Shown in pieces: positions 62,100 through 64,000 of a stretch of 64,000 nt of DNA. The notes beneath the pieces were generated by a model. That model worked only from the letters and a program-made list of their open reading frames with translations. It was not told the DNA's origin and searched no databases. The translations under genes and the position numbers were made by a program. The stretch is from Marchantia polymorpha subsp. ruderalis (Eukaryota > Streptophyta > Marchantiopsida > Marchantiales > Marchantiaceae). Numbering within the stretch: the stretch's first letter is position 1; each line of letters begins with the position of its first letter. The stretch lies in contig AP031351.1 of NCBI GenBank assembly GCA_037833965.1, positions 9,808,501 to 9,872,500 of the forward strand, written 5' to 3'.

Positions 62100-64000
62100 G
62101 TATGACAGTGGCGAGCACATGTCCAATCTTCTAGAGTAGAAGTTTGTCTCAAGGCTGAACTTTCGACCGTCGTGGATGGGGAAAGCGAAAGGTTTAATGC
62201 TTCTTTTCGTCACGGTTCAGTCTTTCAGTGGTTGTCCATGTCAAAGAAATTTTCCAATCTCTTTTGTACTCACAGTTCCTTCCGTTCATATAGCTTTTGC
62301 TGTCATGCATTGTCTTCGTGGAGAACTGCTGAAGGCAAGTGCCATCTCCCATCTCTCCACTTCTCCATTTTTTCTCTCAGCTAAGTCGCGACTTCGTCAT
62401 CCTGCCCGCGTGGCCTCATACAATACCAACTTCCTTTGCTTTTAGATTCGCGTACACTCTCGTCCTCAATACCAAAATGATGACTAGAATCGAATCATTT
62501 TTCTTCAAAAAACCAATATTGTTTCCTTGTATTATTGTAAGCCTTTCATTGTAAGTGTACATGATTTCTAGGAGGCACTTCTGACTTTACTTTCTGAAGT
62601 ACTTCCTGATCGTTCTGACGGGAGAATGTGCTATTTTCATAGTCTTCCTACGCATGTTTTCCAGGTGACCTTTCATGTGTTCAGATTTCTCAATTAGATG
62701 TGCCTCTTTTCTTTACTTTGTTTGTATGTCGGTTCTCAGTACATTCAACTGCTTGAACTCGTGGGAGATTCGTCTGCTTGCTGCTGGGAACGCTGAAGTC
62801 GCCAGGTCAGGTTTTGTTGGAAGCAGTTGGCACTAAAATCCTCAACTCGAGATCACTGCGATACGATACTGCGAAATTAGTATTTACTGTTAAATTTCGA
62901 GAACGTTTACCCAGTACGGCTTGTCTGTTCTGCTGTTGTTTTGCACACACACTACGTTTGCATAATGCCCCCTTTGAGGTGTCTTCATATTGCATCTTGC
63001 CATCTCCAACTTGCGTTCCTGTTATCTGTTCTGCATGTTCCATTAAGCACGTTCTACTTTTACGTCAGGTTACAGTCCAGTGTGTGTGTTTGTGTGTTTC
63101 ATAAGGCTCTAGTGTCTGAAGGCTAAGATGGAAAAGACCAGAACTCATTGAAAATAGAATGAAAGACCAGAGAGAGAGAAAAGAGAGAAGGCAAAGAATG
63201 ACCAAAAGGAGAGAGGCAAAGAGAGAGTGTTGAAAGCAAGAGTGTTCTGTCTTCTATGTTTAGAGGAACAGTGAGCATAGCCAATTGGTTTTTCTAGTAT
63301 GTACTCCTGTTTCCGATGCATCCTTTGTGGACATTTTCTCCGGTTTTGAACTTGAGCAAAAGGCATCGTGACAGGGTTCTGACGTGGACCGTCGTAGTTG
63401 TAACAAAATATTCAGACTACCTAGATTTTTCTGCTCGAATCGGGAGATGCTCAGGCTTTCGTACAAGCGATTGGAAATGTGTCGTTTAAGTGGAACGTTT
63501 CGCTGCAGACACTAAAAGGCTACTTTTAGCTTTCAAAAACCCTTAAAGTTTGGCCCATTAACCTACATACTGTTCTGCTGATATGTATTTGTTTTCTTCT
63601 TTACGCTGGTTGATATTTCTGTGAGTATTGTTGGTAGAGTTTGCAGTATGTTCTTCACGCATGGTAACTTCATCTGCTGTTTTCACCAACGTAGATTTTC
63701 TAATCACACGAGGGGCTTTTGTGAAAAGGAGCTGCTTCACATCTACATCTTTCGTACATGCTTTGGTAGTCTGATTGGATTGGTCTTTCCCTTAAGAAAT
63801 TCTTGTCTGATTTTTAATTTCTTCTAGCGCGTCGCTTGCTCTGGGTCTGTATTGAACCTAATTATAGTCTAATGAAGTCTAGTAAGTCCATTAGTGTCCT
63901 TTTTTACATGTGATACGTGTGTCACCTGGATACAGCATCGGCGGACCCTAGGTTTCTAGTATTCTTTAAGGTTGGGTATTTCATATACATATAGTAAAGG
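62100..64000 (+). other. Probable intron/exon remainder of the gene starting at 60399
   Basis: Candidate exons lie near 62570-62664 (EALLTLLSEVLPDRSDGRMC, ending in CAG before GTGACC) and 62742-62804 (TFNCLNSWEIRLLAAGNAEV, ending before GTCAGG), but their phases do not agree as read. The rest is intron-like. A TGTGTGTGTTTGTGTGT run lies near 63079-63096 and a GAGAGAGA-rich tract at 63165-63230. Confidence 0.35.

Overview
The window looks like nuclear DNA of a land plant. The genes have many short exons with GT-AG introns, and the protein set is plant-like: an organellar threonyl-tRNA synthetase, a SOL1-type carboxypeptidase, a DRT100-like leucine-rich-repeat protein, a plant-type ABHD18 and classical SDRs. 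Between the genes lies AT-rich DNA full of decayed Ty1/copia and hAT elements and a nuclear copy of mitochondrial atp6. Bryophyte or early-diverging land plant is my impression only; the species is not resolved. No prokaryotic features, rRNA, convincing tRNA or CRISPR array were seen.

Layout. 1-2.4 kb: scraps of a copia integrase and a three-copy repeat. 3.7-5.8 kb (-): alpha/beta-hydrolase of epoxide hydrolase type. 6.6-14.5 kb: a decayed copia element whose integrase/RT reading frame is interrupted by a structurally complete hAT transposon (9612-12330, 8-bp target duplication, near-perfect terminal repeats). 16.9-19.4 kb (+): ABHD18. 20.9-24.8 kb (-): organellar ThrRS. 26.2-28.0 kb (+): small acidic zinc-ribbon protein, divergent from ThrRS across a GC-rich region. 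30.4-36.9 kb (-): SOL1 carboxypeptidase in about 13-14 exons. 39.0-41.0 kb (-): intronless secreted LRR protein. 43.0-45.2 kb: atp6 nuclear copy directly followed by a copia RT/RNase H remnant. 47.6-48.4 kb (-): SDR. 49.7-53.1 kb: perfect palindrome, two adjacent hairpins and an 813-bp non-autonomous hAT-like element with an 8-bp target duplication. 56.5-57.6 kb (-): second SDR with a likely targeting presequence. 60.4 kb to the right edge (+): 5' part of an unrecognised multi-exon gene.

The host genes are individual housekeeping or signalling genes, not an operon or pathway cluster. The ThrRS serves organellar translation. SOL1 trims C-terminal basic residues from peptide precursors in the secretory pathway. 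The LRR protein is apoplastic or cell-wall. The two SDRs and the epoxide hydrolase are metabolic enzymes whose substrates cannot be read from sequence. I found no convincing new molecular system. The most notable items are the nested hAT-in-copia insertion, the small hAT-like element, the atp6 nuclear copy, the hairpin cluster near 50.5 kb, a 5-nt coding first exon in ThrRS, and a Gly-to-Glu change next to a zinc-ligand histidine in SOL1. Exon coordinates were read by eye and may be off by a base or two.
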